Source of the DNA: an uncultured Porphyromonadaceae bacterium
GTDB taxonomy: Bacteria > Bacteroidota > Bacteroidia > Bacteroidales > Muribaculaceae
Direction: 5' to 3'
NCBI GenBank assembly: GCA_947175425.1
Contig: CAMWMR010000025.1
Span: 1 to 35,432, forward strand
Length of the DNA stretch: 35,432 nucleotides
The first letter of the stretch is position 1, and every line of letters starts with the position of its first letter. The notes under the pieces are model-generated. The model saw nothing but the letters and a program-made list of their open reading frames with translations. It did not search any database and was not told the origin of the DNA. Shown piece by piece: positions 16,501 through 23,618 of this stretch. The position numbers and the translations under genes are program-made.

Positions 16501-17238
16501 TTCCAGGAAGATTATCCTTCCGACTACTCGCTTTCGATGGTATGCTACAACATCGGCACAGAAGAAACCATAAGCACCGTGCCCGATGTAGTGTTCTCCA
16601 AAGTTTCGCCCCTCATGATTAACGGAATGGTAGACCTCGCCGTTAACAAGAATTATATTGTTGCAGGCCAATCCCGTTCCGACGGCAACAACTCCAAGGC
16701 TGTTCCCGTATTTGTTGTTTTCGATTTTGACGGTAACATTCTTCTCAATTCCGGCAATATCGAAAGTATAAAGGGCGGCATTGGCAACGTGGCCACTACC
16801 CCCGACGGCAAACTGTTCGCTTATCAGGACAACTCGGGTTATATCCACGTAGGTGAAATGACCTTTACCGAATCGACCGACGAGCCTTTGCAGTACAACG
16901 AGGTGTACAGCTTCAATCTTCTTGCTCCCGGCGGCTCGGTTGCAAACGGCTATCAGATTGCGTTCGACCCCTCGGGCAACCTGTACGTTGGAAACCGCTC
17001 AAGCTTCCGTGTATTCGCACTTCCGCAGGACGCTGTTGAAACAGCAACTCCGGCTCGTGCCGAATTTGTTCTAAACGGCAAACAGGAAAGCATTGAAAAC
17101 GTTGCTGTTGACCAGGCTCCTAAGGGTTCGGTTGAATACTTCAATCTCCAGGGCATCCGCGTTAACGCCGACAACATGCCTGCCGGTGTATACATCCGCC
17201 GTCAGGGAGGCGAAAGCACTAAAGTATTTGTAAAATAA
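13552..17238 (+). CDS. Large exported N-acetylmuramoyl-L-alanine amidase with C-terminal sorting-like tail
   Basis: A 1228-residue secreted protein with signal peptide MKKSILLITAIALASGAGAYA. Residues 30-275 form an Amidase_3-type domain. Zinc ligands are His40 (DPGHGG), Glu73 (FFESN) and His143 (SVHSNAH), with catalytic Glu240 in FLVEGYFHTY. It should cleave the MurNAc-L-Ala bond of peptidoglycan. Residues of about 283-392 are a carboxypeptidase-regulatory-like beta-sandwich (GEIYGIVRDKHEKF, then FLFKDLEEGDYYLRA). About 400-1185 looks like repeated propeller strands without a clear enzyme. The last ~37 residues (VEYFNLQGIRV, then PAGVYIRRQGG and KVFVK) resemble Bacteroidota type IX sorting tails. 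Most amidases of this family are 200-450 residues, so the long region is unusual. Confidence 0.9.
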   Translation: MKKSILLITAIALASGAGAYAYEFQKKDASDLRVYVDPGHGGFGAGDRHMGTIKHGLSDAVNQVYNDTTGFFESNTNLWKCFGLVDKLHSYGLKFDASKGGRDFTNNIVMSRVKNVWQNGGPDITEISREVYDNNFDFFISVHSNAHVDGNNTNYPAFFVRGENRTASVEGSDDAARIVWPYAYKNEHSCWSFYSLTNPGLYYDIDFWSGDYALTTHHDGNVVKGYYAVLRHNTPGFLVEGYFHTYQPARHRAMNPDVCRHEGESYARGIADIFGIEKEKTGEIYGIVRDKHEKFIHNYYHCSAVSPDALKPLNNVKVQLLKDNQVIKEYTTDDEWNGAFLFKDLEEGDYYLRASAEGYKDLEEEYYGPYTVQAAAGTYPRIYLENEEYVPPTVIYFDYPDEVDSKAFKVASAYNFTTKAADVEIPALEGKNVKRFIARGENLYVLAHDSNLMPTLLVLDAATLAVKAEVSTEGTEGSMSPLSDIQVTSDGVLIGCANELCHIAQDYVEAGETFGVCNIYKWENDDKGIPAGAPSVWFTTSVTANFFRAHTGYTMAYTGTSDEGVMYLPSASTYYERKVWLNYIDIANGEKVSESFVNDTRDGMNMDALGEDYTITVSPVKAGSFIVNSAKMTPMQFAKTGYAYEGKMGDGLVQPASAREAYFVMAGQAIMAVADMDGENHAGTSMLNITDGLENARPISTANTAMEASAAKAATAARPVISRDNDGNMTAANIELYALRGNKITHFTTAGAEQPLVRGNWAYGLKSELDGEDSYTLTFSLTDAAAARIELLPDADSSDIIVVASGEFEKGENSVSLDANSFSGNRKWQVVVENGAVPTVQPVFVSKISSNCVTLDLNPESQYFGNAYVGGFEEQQGVFTFSPALEQENSVAYQKGEWLAGSKVSPFRMSVLPSGTVLLADWSDPEGGIYKFDPANPDAERASLFQGTINPNSGEWTCNGKVIGGSTSGLAVYGTGEDTRLFSFQEDYPSDYSLSMVCYNIGTEETISTVPDVVFSKVSPLMINGMVDLAVNKNYIVAGQSRSDGNNSKAVPVFVVFDFDGNILLNSGNIESIKGGIGNVATTPDGKLFAYQDNSGYIHVGEMTFTESTDEPLQYNEVYSFNLLAPGGSVANGYQIAFDPSGNLYVGNRSSFRVFALPQDAVETATPARAEFVLNGKQESIENVAVDQAPKGSVEYFNLQGIRVNADNMPAGVYIRRQGGESTKVFVK

Positions 17239-17258
17239 TCCTCTATTCCATTAAACCA

Positions 17259-17286
17259 AAAAGCCGGGGATATCCCCGGCTTTTTT
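17259..17286 (+). terminator. Terminator after the amidase gene
   Basis: GCCGGGG (17263-17269) pairs with CCCCGGC (17274-17280) and is extended by A/T pairs. The loop is ATAT, followed by TTTTTT at 17281-17286. Confidence 0.93.
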
Positions 17287-17298
17287 CATATATGGGTT
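17273..17298. repeat. 26-bp direct repeat, copy 1 (terminator 3' half plus flank)
   Basis: Identical to 18057-18082 over all 26 bases. It includes the terminator descending arm, the T run and CATATATGGGTT, which has no structural role. Confidence 0.9.
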
Positions 17299-17346
17299 TA
17301 TATTATTTTTTAGCAATCGAAATAAATATCACTTTAGCATATTTAA

Positions 17347-17378
17347 TTGCTGATTTTTACTGTTTTTTTGTATTTTTG
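17347..17378 (+). promoter_or_regulatory. Promoter of the small barrel protein gene
   Basis: TTG (17347-17349), a 21-bp spacer and TATTTTTG (17371-17378). The expected start is near 17385, about 22 nt before the ATG at 17407, so the in-frame ATG at 17347 is rejected. Confidence 0.65.
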
Positions 17379-17406
17379 CAAAAATCCTCACCAAAAACAC
17401 AGTATC

Positions 17407-18009
17407 ATGAAATCATTAAAGTTATTTCTAATTGCATTGGCATTTTGCCTGACTATGCCGATGCATGCTCAAGAACAGGGGCTTGCGTTACGACTACTCG
17501 GTGGCATTTCTCCGGCAAGTTCCGGCACCGACGGTAATGCCTGGCACTTCGGTATATCGGAAGAATACAACTACAACTTCTGCAAATGGATTTCAATTAC
17601 CCCTTCGTTGGATATTCAGCATTTCTATTCAGGAGAAGGCAGTCCTACTGTAGGAGGAATAATAACTCCCGACTCTCATAATATGGATAAGTTCCGTGCC
17701 ATTGATTTCCGCCTTAATGCAATAGTAAACATTAATTTAGCCAAAGGCTGGAGAGTAGGAACAGGTCCGGCACCCGACCTTATTATCCCTTACGTGAACA
17801 AAAACTCCCGAGGATACAAAGTTACACCGCCCTCGTCTGCGCTACGTACTTCATGGGCTTTCCGGTTAAGCAAAAATTTCGGAAGAATCGGCCTGAGTGC
17901 AACCTGGTATCAGCATCTTTATAAAAGTAATTTAGGCAAGGATATGGGAATTCATTGCCCGGATAACGATTTCAGTTTTGCAGTATCGTACTCTTTTTGG
18001 TCCAAGTAA
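17407..18009 (+). CDS. Predicted small outer-membrane beta-barrel protein, unknown function
   Basis: A 200-residue protein with signal peptide MKSLKLFLIALAFCLTMPMHAQ. The mature part alternates polar and hydrophobic residues in amphipathic strands (WISITPSLDIQHFYSG, FRAIDFRLNAIVNINL, RIGLSATWYQHLYKS) and ends in an aromatic strand, SFAVSYSFWSK. This suits an eight-strand porin-like barrel. I recognise no family beyond that. The gene stands alone between two hairpin terminators that share a 26-bp direct repeat, and its codons look more A/T-rich than those of the amidase. Both hint at a separately acquired cassette. Confidence 0.7.
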   Translation: MKSLKLFLIALAFCLTMPMHAQEQGLALRLLGGISPASSGTDGNAWHFGISEEYNYNFCKWISITPSLDIQHFYSGEGSPTVGGIITPDSHNMDKFRAIDFRLNAIVNINLAKGWRVGTGPAPDLIIPYVNKNSRGYKVTPPSSALRTSWAFRLSKNFGRIGLSATWYQHLYKSNLGKDMGIHCPDNDFSFAVSYSFWSK

Positions 18010-18041
18010 GCAGGTAAACTAACTCAATACTATATTGGAAC

Positions 18042-18070
18042 AAAAAAGCCGGGTAATCCCCGGCTTTTTT
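18042..18070. terminator. Shared terminator between convergent barrel gene and radA
   Basis: AAAAAAGCCGGG (18042-18053) pairs with CCCGGCTTTTTT (18059-18070) with a 5-nt loop. A run on the left and T run on the right let it serve both strands. Confidence 0.92.
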
Positions 18071-18082
18071 CATATATGGGTT
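18057..18082. repeat. 26-bp direct repeat, copy 2
   Basis: Exact copy of 17273-17298. It ends 4 bases before the radA stop codon at 18087. Confidence 0.9.
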
Positions 18083-18086
18083 GGAA

Positions 18087-19466
18087 TTATCCGAAAAGTA
18101 TGCGGAAAGCATCGGCTACTTTAGCAGCCTCGTGAATACGGATGGAAACTCGCGATGTATCGAAGCCTTTGAGATTTCCGGCGGGAATAATTATATCGCT
18201 CATGCCTAATTTCTCGGCCTCGGTGATACGTTGCTCTATACGCGTTACGGGGCGAATTTCGCCGGTGAGACCTATTTCGCCGGCCATGCACCAGCCATGA
18301 GGAATGGCTATATCCACATTGCTGGAAAGTATGGCGGCAATAACTCCAAGATCCAATGCCGGGTCGTTAACCTTTAGCCCTCCCGCAATGTTGAGGAACA
18401 CGTCTTTGACTCCGAGCTTGAATCCCACACGTTTCTCGAGCACTGCCAGAAGCATATTCATTCGCTTGGCATCGAATCCTGTGACGGAGCGCTGCGGAGT
18501 CCCGTAGGCCGCAGAGCTTACAAGCGACTGCACCTCTATAATAAAGGGTCGTATACCCTCCAAGGTAACACCAACGGCCACTCCGGAAAGTTCTTCGCCG
18601 CCATGTCGGGAAACAAGCATTTCCGACGGGTTTGAAACCTCGCGCAATCCCCGCTGCTGCATTTCGTATATTCCAAGTTCCGAAGTACTGCCGAATCGGT
18701 TTTTAATTGCGCGCAGCAGGCGGTACATATACTGCCGGTCGCCTTCGAACTGCAACACGGCATCGACAATGTGCTCAAGCACTTTTGGGCCCGCAAGTGT
18801 ACCCTCTTTGTTTATATGTCCTATAAGAATAACGGGCACGGAACTTTCTTTGGCGAATTTCAACAATGCCGCGGCACATTCACGAACCTGCCCCACACTG
18901 CCGGCCGAGGAATCGAGGGTATCGGTGGCAATGGTCTGTATGGAATCCACCACAAGTATTTCGGGGGCAATGCTTTCTATGTGCTCGAAAATATTTTCCA
19001 GCGAGGTTTCGCACACAATAAAACAGTTGTCGCTGCCGCGGCCTATTCGGTCGGCACGGAGCTTGAGCTGTGTGGCACTCTCCTCGCCCGAAACATATAG
19101 AATGCGTTTGTTGCGGATTGCAAGCAGATTCTGCAGTACGAGCGTGGACTTTCCTATTCCCGGCTCGCCGCCAAGGAGTACGATAGAACCTTTTACCAGC
19201 CCTCCGCCAAGAACGCGGTTAAGTTCCTCGCTGGGCATATGCAGGCGAGGTTCGTCCACAGCGGCAATATCGTTTACGGCTTTGGGAGTTGCTTTTACGC
19301 GTGAACCTCCAAGCGGCTTGGAGCTTCCCGAAGCCGCTCCTGCACTCACTTTCTCCTCAACCATGGTGTTCCATTGGCCGCAGGCCGGACAACGTCCCGC
19401 CCATTTTGGAGAATCGGCTCCGCACGCGGTGCAAAACCACATTGTCCGTACTGCTTTCTTTGCCAT
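18087..19466 (-). CDS. radA: DNA repair protein RadA (Sms), branch-migration ATPase
   Basis: A 459-residue RecA-like helicase that extends D-loops during recombination. The N-terminal zinc finger uses Cys12, Cys15, Cys26 and Cys29. Walker A is GGEPGIGKST (99-108) and Walker B is around LVVDS (171-175). The RadA-specific KNRFGS motif is at 255-260. The C-terminal third (about 290-459) is the inactive Lon-protease-like domain. The length is typical. It is followed by the shared terminator at 18042. No consensus promoter is clear in the 164-bp gap upstream. Confidence 0.97.
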   Translation of the reverse strand: MAKKAVRTMWFCTACGADSPKWAGRCPACGQWNTMVEEKVSAGAASGSSKPLGGSRVKATPKAVNDIAAVDEPRLHMPSEELNRVLGGGLVKGSIVLLGGEPGIGKSTLVLQNLLAIRNKRILYVSGEESATQLKLRADRIGRGSDNCFIVCETSLENIFEHIESIAPEILVVDSIQTIATDTLDSSAGSVGQVRECAAALLKFAKESSVPVILIGHINKEGTLAGPKVLEHIVDAVLQFEGDRQYMYRLLRAIKNRFGSTSELGIYEMQQRGLREVSNPSEMLVSRHGGEELSGVAVGVTLEGIRPFIIEVQSLVSSAAYGTPQRSVTGFDAKRMNMLLAVLEKRVGFKLGVKDVFLNIAGGLKVNDPALDLGVIAAILSSNVDIAIPHGWCMAGEIGLTGEIRPVTRIEQRITEAEKLGMSDIIIPAGNLKGFDTSRVSIRIHEAAKVADAFRILFG

Positions 19467-19515
19467 ATGAGTAGTGTTGTAAATTAGTTTATATTATAGT
19501 TCGGTTGAATGTTGG

Positions 19516-19620
19516 ATGAGTTTCGGCCTTGCGCGAAAGGAGCATAGCAGTAGCTCTGTGACCGACAAGCAAGGTTGAAAACCGCCTGCAGGCTTCCGGT
19601 GGTCTAAACTGATTTTCAAC
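19516..19620 (+). other. Structured intergenic element, possible RNA or dispersed repeat
   Basis: This lies in the gap between radA and the amylase gene. The segment at 19521-19532 pairs with 19569-19580 (12 bp, two G-U), and GTTGAAAA (19574-19581) pairs perfectly with TTTTCAAC (19613-19620). The two pairings share bases and exclude each other. CCGCC (19582-19586) also pairs with GGTGG (19598-19602) with one G-U. The G-U pairs work only in plus-strand RNA. A 20-codon ORF (19516-19578, beginning MSFGLARKEHS) overlaps it. Confidence 0.4.
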
Positions 19621-19630
19621 ACTTACTTAA

Positions 19631-21064
19631 TTATTTTATTACAATAAATTCGGGAACAAAAGCCTCTATGTTCCTGTCGAGAACTGTTACCGGAGCATCG
19701 GCAAATATAACGGCAACAGTATTGTCGCTTTTGGTATCGCGTTTCACAACCATAAGAACATCAGCACCGTCGCGTTCAAAACGCTGGAAACCGGCAGTTC
19801 CGCGCCACAACGCAGGATTGTCCGAGCGAATTTTAAATACTTTGGAAATATACTCTGCAAGTTCACGCTCGCCGTCGTTATTCGGTTCAAGATGTCCTGA
19901 AGTGCGGGCGATGTTGTCCTTTTGGCCTCCTGCGGTCTCACGCGAACGGTCGGCGAACTCATCGCCATAGTACAATGTCACCGGTCCGGAATAGGCTGCC
20001 AGAATGGCATTGCGCAGCATGAGCTGACGGTAGTACATATCGTCGGAGGGGTCGAAGCGGTCGGCCACGCGATAGCCGTCGTGATTGGAAAGGAACAGGT
20101 TAGGAATTACCTTGTTGTTGAGATATCCGCGTTTTTCGGGCAGCGAGAGCACTTTCTGCACATCGTCCCAGCCGTTGTGCATTCCGGGGTCGTCGGGATT
20201 TTGCATTTCACCGCTTATAAATTCTTTTCCGTCGAAATCGAAAGCGCTGAGCAAACCTCCGTCACGGTAAACGCCTTTGTTTATAACAGCGGCGTCGCCC
20301 CAGTCTTCACCTACCATATAACCGAGCGTTCCCCATTTTTCGCCACGGGCGGCACGGGCGGCAGTAAGTTCCTCAACGGCATTGCGAATCTCGAGCCAGT
20401 AATTGTGTCCTCCCTGAGTTGCCTGATATGCCTGGTCGAGACGCCAGCCGTCAACATCGAATTTGTCTATCCAGTATGTCGCCACTTCGGTAATATAATC
20501 GAGCGAGCCGGGATAAGCAATATTTCCTGTTCCGCCCTGCTTTCCACGGTCACTAAAAGAGCGTGTGCTGTCGAGAACATGTCCCGAGGGCGAAGGGGTA
20601 TCCACTCCGCCGTGATGTCCGAAAACGCCGTCGAGAATTACGTAAAGGCCGCGTTTGTGCGCCTCATCAACAAACTCTCTGAAATCGGCTTCGGTGCCGA
20701 AATGCGGGTCGATAGAGAAAAAATCGTTGGTAAAATAGCCTGTCGCCTGCAGCTTTTCGCCTCCCGAGGCTCGTGAGCTGTCGAAAACAGGAGTAAGCCA
20801 CACGGCATTGACTCCCAAACTGCTGATATGGTCGAGAGCTTCGGTAACTCCTTTGATATTACCGTTTTTGGTGTGATTGTCGGGTCCCCACATCTGTGTA
20901 TAACCCGGCGCGCCGTCGGGAGAATGACGGAAGGAGGCAACCATTACCTGATATATGGCAAGATTGCGGTGAGAATCGGGCGCTACAGGACTTGCGCCAT
21001 AACTTGTGCAGCAAAAAAACGCGGCTACACCGGTGAATATTTTTCGTAATAATCGGGTTTTCAT
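19631..21064 (-). CDS. Exported GH13 alpha-amylase family glycoside hydrolase
   Basis: A 477-residue secreted enzyme with signal peptide ending near SYGA (residues 1-24). The (beta/alpha)8 barrel carries all GH13 motifs: LDGVFGH (144-150), DVDGWRLD with nucleophile Asp210, VGEDWG with acid/base Glu253, and FLSNHD with Asp329. A short beta-sheet C-domain closes the protein. It should hydrolyse alpha-1,4-glucans such as starch or maltodextrins in the periplasm. No SusCD-type genes lie nearby. It is the third gene of a transcript with bioB and the SpoU methyltransferase, 18 bp after the latter, an odd functional mix. Confidence 0.93.
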   Translation of the reverse strand: MKTRLLRKIFTGVAAFFCCTSYGASPVAPDSHRNLAIYQVMVASFRHSPDGAPGYTQMWGPDNHTKNGNIKGVTEALDHISSLGVNAVWLTPVFDSSRASGGEKLQATGYFTNDFFSIDPHFGTEADFREFVDEAHKRGLYVILDGVFGHHGGVDTPSPSGHVLDSTRSFSDRGKQGGTGNIAYPGSLDYITEVATYWIDKFDVDGWRLDQAYQATQGGHNYWLEIRNAVEELTAARAARGEKWGTLGYMVGEDWGDAAVINKGVYRDGGLLSAFDFDGKEFISGEMQNPDDPGMHNGWDDVQKVLSLPEKRGYLNNKVIPNLFLSNHDGYRVADRFDPSDDMYYRQLMLRNAILAAYSGPVTLYYGDEFADRSRETAGGQKDNIARTSGHLEPNNDGERELAEYISKVFKIRSDNPALWRGTAGFQRFERDGADVLMVVKRDTKSDNTVAVIFADAPVTVLDRNIEAFVPEFIVIK

Positions 21065-21082
21065 GGTATATATAATCTCTGA

Positions 21083-21883
21083 TTAAAAAATGCGTGCACG
21101 AAACTGCGACAAAGCTATCGCAGTGGCAACTCCGACATTAAGACTCTCCACGGCTTCAGCCTCGGGAGGCCAGGACGGAATGAGAAGGCGGCGGCTCACG
21201 TAGCGGGCGACTTCGGAAGATATTCCCTGCCCCTCGTTACCCATTACAAGCAGGCCGCCGCGCGAAAGGGAGGCTGTGTAAATATTTTCGCCTCCAAGGA
21301 AAGTACCGTATACCTCAACTTCGCCAAGCGAGGCAAGATACTCGGGAAGAGACACATAGCTCACATCAACTCTGGCAAGAGCGCCCATAGAGGCCTGCAC
21401 AGCCTTGGGATTGAAAGCATCCACACAATCGTGCGAAGCTACAACCCGGCGCACTCCCATCCAGTCGCAGCAACGCAGGATAGTCCCCATATTTCCCGGG
21501 TCCTGCACACGGTCGAGAGCAAGTGTAAGATTTTCGGCTATATATGAAGTGCCGGGAGCGTCTGCAGTCTCGGGAAGCCTGAAAAACGCCACAACAGGAG
21601 GCGTGGCCTGCAGGCGGGTGAGCTCGCGCAGTACCGCTTTGGGAACCACGGCAATATTATTTGCAACGATTTTTCCGGCGTGTTCCTCGCTCCACTCTTT
21701 GGTGCAATAAATATACTCGCATTCAAAACGCACAAGCAGTTCGCTTATACATTTGGTACCTTCGGCGACGAACATGCCGGTGCGCCGGCGTCCTTTGGAG
21801 TCGTCGAGCGAGGCAAATTCCTTGAGCAGCCGTTTGCTCGGCAAATTGGGAATATCAGAATTCAAAACCGGCTTCCTTAACAA
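21083..21883 (-). CDS. SpoU (TrmH) family RNA 2'-O-methyltransferase
   Basis: A 266-residue SPOUT methyltransferase that methylates ribose 2'-OH in rRNA or tRNA using SAM. The three SpoU motifs are present: DPGNMGTILR (motif 1), VMGNEGQGIS (motif 2, forming the trefoil knot) and ESLNVGVATAIALSQF (motif 3). An N-terminal substrate-binding domain (about 15-100, with FVAEGTK) places it in the TrmH/RlmB-like group. The ATG at 21883 overlaps the end of bioB by 29 bases. No later in-frame ATG precedes the conserved start region, so this start is kept. The exact RNA target cannot be told. Confidence 0.92.
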   Translation of the reverse strand: MLRKPVLNSDIPNLPSKRLLKEFASLDDSKGRRRTGMFVAEGTKCISELLVRFECEYIYCTKEWSEEHAGKIVANNIAVVPKAVLRELTRLQATPPVVAFFRLPETADAPGTSYIAENLTLALDRVQDPGNMGTILRCCDWMGVRRVVASHDCVDAFNPKAVQASMGALARVDVSYVSLPEYLASLGEVEVYGTFLGGENIYTASLSRGGLLVMGNEGQGISSEVARYVSRRLLIPSWPPEAEAVESLNVGVATAIALSQFRARIF

Positions 21884-22835
21884 GTTTGATATCTTCGTCT
21901 ATAGTAGAGCCTACGGTTGTGAGCAAATCTCCCACAACACCACCGTTAATACCAACGCGCATAGCCTCAAGCTGCATTTCACGCGAAAGGCGTTTGCGTC
22001 CGCCGGCAAAACGAAGTTCTGTAGCGGGGTGTGCAAAACGGAAAAGAGCTATGGCATCCAGAATTTCTTCCTCGGAAATAAGCGGAGTTTTTTCGAGGGG
22101 GGTCCCGGGGATAGGGCTCAGAATGTTGATAGGAATGGATACCGGTTCAACTTCCATAAGCTTGATTGCCAGCTCCATTCGCTGGCGACGCGTTTCGCCC
22201 ATTCCTATAATTCCTCCCGAGCATACCTTAAGGCCGTGTTTTTTAGCGGCGGCAATAGTGGCAAGTTTGTCCTCCTGAGTGTGCGATGTACACAGTTTGT
22301 GGAAAAACGAGGGCGCCGTTTCAAGATTGCAGTGATAACGGCTTATACCGGAAGCTGCAAGCTGCTCCATTTCTTCATCGTTGAGCAGGCCGAGCGAGGC
22401 GCAGGTGTGTATTCCCTCTTTGCGCGCATCGGCAAGAATGCGGCACATGGATTCAAGCGCACGGCCTCGCACGGCACGTCCGCTTGCCACAAGCGAGAAA
22501 CGTCCCACACCTTTTTCGGCATTATATCGCGCCATTTCCAGCGCACGTTCGGCATCGACAAGCTCGTAACTCTCGCAGGAAGTTTTGAAGTGTGCCGACT
22601 GTGCACACCATTTGCAGTTTTCGGAGCAATGTCCGGAACGGGCATTAACAATGGAACAACTGTCGAATTTACGCGGACAAAAACGTTTTGTTATTTCGGC
22701 GGCTCCGTCGAGCAGCGCCTTGCGGCCTTCGGCAGTTTCTGTCTCGGCCAATGCATATAATGTTTCAGAGTCAAGACGCTCGCCGGCAAGTACGCGGTTA
22801 AGAGCGTTCTTTATCAAATCCAATTCACTGTTCAT
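21855..22835 (-). CDS. bioB: Biotin synthase
   Basis: A radical SAM enzyme that inserts sulfur into dethiobiotin. The product is 326 residues from the ATG at 22835. The in-frame ATG at 22859 is rejected because it lies inside the -7 promoter element. The SAM cluster motif is CSENCKWC, after NARSGH. Later cysteines (SYHC, CSGGIIGMGE) and Arg in FAGGRKRLS fit the [2Fe-2S] ligands. The C-terminus has GINGGVVGDLLTT, typical of BioB. No other biotin genes are in the window, so dethiobiotin may come from elsewhere on the chromosome or outside the cell. Confidence 0.95.
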   Translation of the reverse strand: MNSELDLIKNALNRVLAGERLDSETLYALAETETAEGRKALLDGAAEITKRFCPRKFDSCSIVNARSGHCSENCKWCAQSAHFKTSCESYELVDAERALEMARYNAEKGVGRFSLVASGRAVRGRALESMCRILADARKEGIHTCASLGLLNDEEMEQLAASGISRYHCNLETAPSFFHKLCTSHTQEDKLATIAAAKKHGLKVCSGGIIGMGETRRQRMELAIKLMEVEPVSIPINILSPIPGTPLEKTPLISEEEILDAIALFRFAHPATELRFAGGRKRLSREMQLEAMRVGINGGVVGDLLTTVGSTIDEDIKLVKEAGFEF

Positions 22836-22856
22836 AATAAAAATGCTTTTACGGTG

Positions 22857-22888
22857 CAAAATTAAGTAAGTGACACCGCAAAAGCAAA
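22857..22888 (-). promoter_or_regulatory. Promoter of bioB-spoU-amylase
   Basis: On the minus strand, TTTG (22888-22885), a 20-bp spacer and TAATTTTG (22864-22857). The start should be near 22850, about 15 nt before the ATG at 22835, and this decides the bioB start. Confidence 0.75.
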
Positions 22889-22936
22889 TTTAATTTTCTG
22901 ACTGTACGCCCGGTTAACAACTCTTTGGTTTAGCCG

Positions 22937-23446
22937 CTAATCGTAGCGCAGATCGGACAGCGCCGACTGCAGCCTTTTACGCGCCTGGAAAATGCGGCTT
23001 TTTACCGTTCCGAGAGGAAGTTCCATTTCCTTGGCAATTTCGGCATAATGATAACCGCGCACATACATTGTGAAAGGTTCGCCGAGTTCGGGCGGCAACT
23101 GTGCCAGCATATGACGTATTTCTTTGGCGTTCACCGCACCTTCGGGCGTTTCCAATCCCGAGTCCTGCGAGAGATTGAGCTGATACAGGTCATCGCTTTG
23201 GTCAATTACAACTACCGAGCGCACCTGCCGCCTGTACTTGTTTATAAACAGATTGCGCATTATAGTGAAAACCCAACCTTTGAAATTCACGTTATCCACA
23301 TACTTGTCCTCGCTGTCGAGAGCTTTAAGAGTGGTGTCCTGCAAAAGGTCGTAAGCATCATCGCGGTTGGAAGTGAGGGTATAGGCAAAACTAAGCAGAT
23401 TGCGCTGTACCTCCATAAGTTTTGTCTGAAATATTTTTGAACTCAT
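22937..23446 (-). CDS. ECF-type RNA polymerase sigma-70 factor
   Basis: A 169-residue sigma factor with only regions 2 and 4. Region 2 spans about 12-78 (LLSFAYTLTSNRDDAYDLLQDT, shown in part, and NFKGWVFTIMRNLFINKYRR). Region 4 spans about 110-162 (LPPELGEPFTMYVRGYHYAEIAKEM, with LGTVKSRIFQARKRL as the helix-turn-helix). No anti-sigma gene is adjacent. The flanking genes are bioB and the NagB-LmbE gene, and neither is obviously a target. Stand-alone ECF factors of this type are common in Bacteroidales. The signal is unknown. Confidence 0.93.
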   Translation of the reverse strand: MSSKIFQTKLMEVQRNLLSFAYTLTSNRDDAYDLLQDTTLKALDSEDKYVDNVNFKGWVFTIMRNLFINKYRRQVRSVVVIDQSDDLYQLNLSQDSGLETPEGAVNAKEIRHMLAQLPPELGEPFTMYVRGYHYAEIAKEMELPLGTVKSRIFQARKRLQSALSDLRYD

Positions 23447-23542
23447 AGGTTAATAGTTTTTGGCGTGAATCAATAGTAAATGTATAACGTCAGCATCCCT
23501 CGCGGGGTTACGGGGAATAACATCTTTTCACTCAAAAAAGCA

Positions 23543-23588
23543 TAAAAACAATGTGCTGCAAAGCCGTTGTGAGGGCATTGCAGCACAT
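23543..23588 (-). terminator. Hairpin terminator after the NagB-LmbE gene
   Basis: ATGTGCTGCA (23551-23560) pairs perfectly with TGCAGCACAT (23579-23588) around an 18-nt loop. On the minus strand the stem is followed by TGTTTTTATG. The rest of the 23447-23618 gap shows nothing else that I can support. Confidence 0.65.
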
Positions 23589-23618
23589 ATATCAAAGAAA
23601 AGTATTAAAAAGTATCGG

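Noticed and set aside
19500-19630. tRNA or known riboswitch in the radA-amylase gap
   Set aside because: No cloverleaf, CCA end or recognised aptamer core is visible; only the alternative helices described.
19631-21064. Part of a starch utilisation (Sus) locus
   Set aside because: No SusC/SusD-like, SusR or other glycoside hydrolase gene is nearby. The amylase sits behind bioB and an RNA methyltransferase.
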